From Anaeromicropila herbilytica (GTDB taxonomy: Bacteria > Bacillota > Clostridia > Lachnospirales > Lachnospiraceae), in contig NZ_AP024169.1 in NCBI RefSeq assembly GCF_016591975.1, positions 4,255,001 through 4,319,000 of the forward strand: 64,000 bases of DNA. Reading direction: 5' to 3'. The position numbers and the translations under genes are program-made. Positions 63,409 to 64,000 of this stretch are shown piece after piece; position 1 is the stretch's first letter, and every line of letters starts with the position of its first letter. The notes beneath the pieces are model-generated. The model was not told where the DNA came from. It searched no databases and saw only the letters and a program-made list of their open reading frames with translations.

Positions 63409-64000
63409 TTACTTCCTTTCATAGTAAATGGAGCTCCTACCAGATGAATCAATTACTGTTATTGAGTTAACTTCGCTATCTTTACTCAGATTTTCTAAAA
63501 TTTCATCCCATTGCCCCGATTTATATAGTGTATCATTAATAATTGTTGTAATATTTCCTGAAACATCCCTTTCAAATATAACAGTTTGTTCCATAGTTTC
63601 AGAATTAATTGTTGTTATTTTTGAAACATTTTCATTTTGCATTAACTTTGGAAGTTCAATGCTTTCCCATATATTATTAGCTCTCAAGTTTGTTCCAACT
63701 ACAGCCCTTATATCACCTGAAACTTGACTGGCATATGCAGAAGAAGCTTCTTCCCATGCTTTAATCGAATCAGGATTGTCAAAATCCCATTTTGGCATAT
63801 CTATTGATTGATCTGCTATAGTTGATTCTAAGGTAACTCCGCCCTCAGATTTAGCAATTTCAGAAGCAATTATATCTCCACTTGTTATAACATTCCCATC
63901 TGCATCAAATTCAGAGCAACCTGACCAAAAGAATGCGGTATCTTTTTCAGTTTTTAATGCCTTAGCTGTATCCTCGGTGATATAAGAATATTTAGCTCCC
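63409..64000 (-). CDS. Effector C-terminal domain of the ADP-ribosyl cyclase/CD38-like (NAD+ glycohydrolase) type, 5' end outside window
   Basis: The frame is open from the right edge to 63409 (197 codons). It holds FFWSG (Trp codon 63925-63927), GGVTLEST (Glu 63826-63828), AWEEASSAYASQVSGDIRAV (Trp 63754-63756) and WESIELPKL (Glu 63655-63657). In Aplysia ADP-ribosyl cyclase and human CD38 the four active-site residues lie in FWSG/LWSR, TLEDT, FWxxxS and ELPNL/VEVHNL in the same order. The domain should therefore cleave or cyclise NAD(P)+. The ATG at 63798 is internal, inside the domain, and would remove two of the four residues. An Imm74-type gene follows after two bases. Confidence 0.8.
   Translation of the reverse strand, partial: GAKYSYITEDTAKALKTEKDTAFFWSGCSEFDADGNVITSGDIIASEIAKSEGGVTLESTIADQSIDMPKWDFDNPDSIKAWEEASSAYASQVSGDIRAVVGTNLRANNIWESIELPKLMQNENVSKITTINSETMEQTVIFERDVSGNITTIINDTLYKSGQWDEILENLSKDSEVNSITVIDSSGRSSIYYERK

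Noticed and set aside
63409..63798. Stand-alone 129-residue protein starting at the ATG at 63798
   Set aside because: The frame is open to the window edge and the ATG lies inside the cyclase-like domain, between its second and third active-site blocks.

Overview
The window is low-GC DNA from a Gram-positive, spore-forming-type anaerobe of the class Clostridia, most likely a Lachnospiraceae member; gene content and protein flavour recall Lachnoclostridium (Clostridium) phytofermentans, but the species cannot be proved from the sequence alone. No tRNA, rRNA or CRISPR array was seen. Almost all genes lie on the minus strand.

Region 1 (1-41200) is mostly housekeeping. It starts with the 5' end of era and an M16C metalloprotease, then a cold-shock gene, and purH preceded by a ZTP (pfl-type) riboswitch. 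A complete phosphate regulon follows (pstS-pstC-pstA-pstB-phoU-phoB-phoR), with an 11-bp-periodic Pho-box array before pstS and an unusual PDZ-like insertion in PstA. Next come a dCMP deaminase, an HscC-type Hsp70 with its own J-domain partner, a peptidoglycan amidase, a P-type cation ATPase behind a yybP-ykoY (Mn2+) riboswitch, guaB, groES-groEL under a perfect CIRCE operator, an OGG-type DNA glycosylase, a permuted papain-like protein, a DUF2225 protein, glnS, a SleB-type hydrolase, an SLH-domain exported protein, and a pyridoxamine-kinase gene that seems to lack a canonical start codon. Small MITE-like repeats (10068, 15168, 30903, remnant 19552) and a 280-bp palindrome (7252-7531) sit between these genes.

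Region 2 (41430-53880) is a 12-kb type VII secretion (Esx/WXG100) operon read leftward from a good SigA-type promoter. In transcription order it encodes a PP2C phosphatase, a Ser/Thr kinase with an external LRR domain, an FHA protein, a CpaE/MinD-like ATPase, a YukD/EsaB ubiquitin-like protein, an EssC-type triple-ATPase motor, three WXG100-like proteins, a coiled-coil protein and a TPR protein. EsaA and EssA are not recognisable. The kinase, phosphatase and FHA set suggests that secretion is controlled by phosphorylation.

Region 3 (54067-64000) is a polymorphic toxin/immunity region, presumably the cargo of that secretion system. It mixes one full-length effector (548 aa), orphan or truncated N-terminal export domains, C-terminal toxin cassettes without export domains, several immunity candidates and many frameshifted remnants. 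At the right edge is an effector C-terminal domain that keeps all four active-site positions of the CD38/Aplysia ADP-ribosyl cyclase family, immediately followed by an Imm74-type immunity gene. This pair, together with the kinase-controlled secretion operon, is the most interesting system in the window.
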